From contig CAJWSU010000006.1 of NCBI GenBank assembly GCA_913046335.1, positions 7,418 through 71,417 on the forward strand: a DNA stretch of 64,000 nucleotides, written 5' to 3'. A program made the translations under genes and the position numbers. This document shows, one piece after another, positions 63,782-64,000 of the stretch (position 1 is its first letter; every line of letters starts with the position of its first letter). The DNA is from TMED109 sp002684605. GTDB taxonomy: Bacteria; Pseudomonadota; Alphaproteobacteria; TMED109. Below the pieces are notes generated by a model, which saw only the letters and a list, made by a program, of their open reading frames with translations, was not told the DNA's origin and did no database searches.

Positions 63782-64000
63782 TTATATTTTTATTAAATAG
63801 CGAGATTCCAACCATTTTATAATTTTTTCTAATGATTCAGAAGTTCTTACTTTAGTGTTTTGTTGGAAAACTACCCATTGTTTATGATTATTATATTTTT
63901 TTTCATAAATTATTTTGTATATGGGGTTTTCTAAAGAGTTTTTATAAAAACAGAATATAATTGTATTTTTTTCAGAAGTGAAGCTGTAATCTTTCCAGTG
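63782..64000 (-). CDS. Partial gene, C-terminal 72 residues
   Basis: An open frame enters from the right edge and ends at TAA (63782-63784). The visible 72 residues start HWKDYSFTSEKNTIIFCFYK and end in EKIIKWLESRYLIKI. Composition (many Lys, Tyr, Trp, Phe) looks coding, and no start codon lies inside the window. I do not recognise the family. The upstream portion is missing, so no function is offered. Confidence 0.6.
   Translation of the reverse strand, partial: HWKDYSFTSEKNTIIFCFYKNSLENPIYKIIYEKKYNNHKQWVVFQQNTKVRTSESLEKIIKWLESRYLIKI

Noticed and set aside
1..64000. CRISPR array, tRNA or rRNA genes, insertion sequences with transposase
   Set aside because: No regularly spaced direct repeats, no cloverleaf or rRNA-like stretch, and no transposase or integrase reading frame was seen anywhere in the window.

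Overview
The window is AT-rich (I estimate about 30% G+C) and densely packed, with many 1-10 base overlaps and several TTG starts. It looks like the chromosome of a streamlined, probably marine, alphaproteobacterium. The main evidence is the recA-alaS-icd neighbourhood, a GAAC-N7-GAAC SOS box upstream of recA, a DksA with a reduced zinc finger, a eukaryote-like NADP isocitrate dehydrogenase, and complete pqqABCDE and soxXYZA sets. I cannot name the genus. Stop codon use fits the standard bacterial code.

Layout. 1-2.3 kb: soxXYZA, periplasmic thiosulfate oxidation, with no soxB in view. 2.3-5.0 kb: cystathionine beta-synthase and gamma-lyase/synthase (reverse transsulfuration) and a SixA-like phosphatase. 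5.0-6.3 kb (minus): a cytochrome c' and a diheme cytochrome c. 6.4-10.8 kb: an acyl-CoA synthetase, then ispH and dxs facing each other (MEP isoprenoid pathway). 10.9-14.4 kb: catabolic-type enzymes (DsbA-like isomerase, 2-hydroxyacid dehydrogenase, amidase, NIPSNAP). 14.4-19.8 kb (minus): ApbE and an RND efflux pair. 20.2-26.0 kb: a TetR regulator, a DNA glycosylase and an MMPL exporter / LolA-like / outer-membrane barrel operon. The tetR and exporter promoters share a near-palindrome, ATACTGRTYAGTAT. 26.1-33.5 kb: dksA, recA, alaS, icd, a LOG-family hydrolase and a LysM protein. 33.5-36.8 kb (minus): pqqA-B-C-D-E, with the 24-residue PqqA precursor located by eye. 37-45 kb: rhodanese, acyl-CoA synthetase, rlmE, guaB, rsmB, a TPR protein and guaA.

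45.0-47.4 kb is the only clearly accessory stretch. The 3' end of guaA (coding TIEWE-stop) occurs again twice downstream, at about 46.25 and 47.36 kb, with synonymous differences only. Each extra copy ends an approximately 80-bp conserved block, so the region divides into two single-gene units of about 1.2 and 1.1 kb. One carries an outer-membrane barrel gene and the other a MORN/YwqK-type gene. The second unit also holds long inverted repeats and many TTCCAAGT motifs. I read this as accretion of small mobile units at the guaA integration hotspot; no integrase is present.

47.4-64 kb returns to ordinary genes: small conserved proteins, PpnP, an ABC-F ATPase, HIT, aldo/keto reductase, a flavoprotein, malate synthase G, acetoacetyl-CoA synthetase, an SRAP protein, epoxide hydrolase, oligopeptidase B and a VOC protein. 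A small membrane protein and a cut-off gene lie at the right edge.

Taken together the cell appears to draw electrons from reduced sulfur (Sox) and perhaps from PQQ-dependent dehydrogenases through periplasmic c-type cytochromes. It also assimilates acyl and acetoacetyl compounds and C2 units (malate synthase G).
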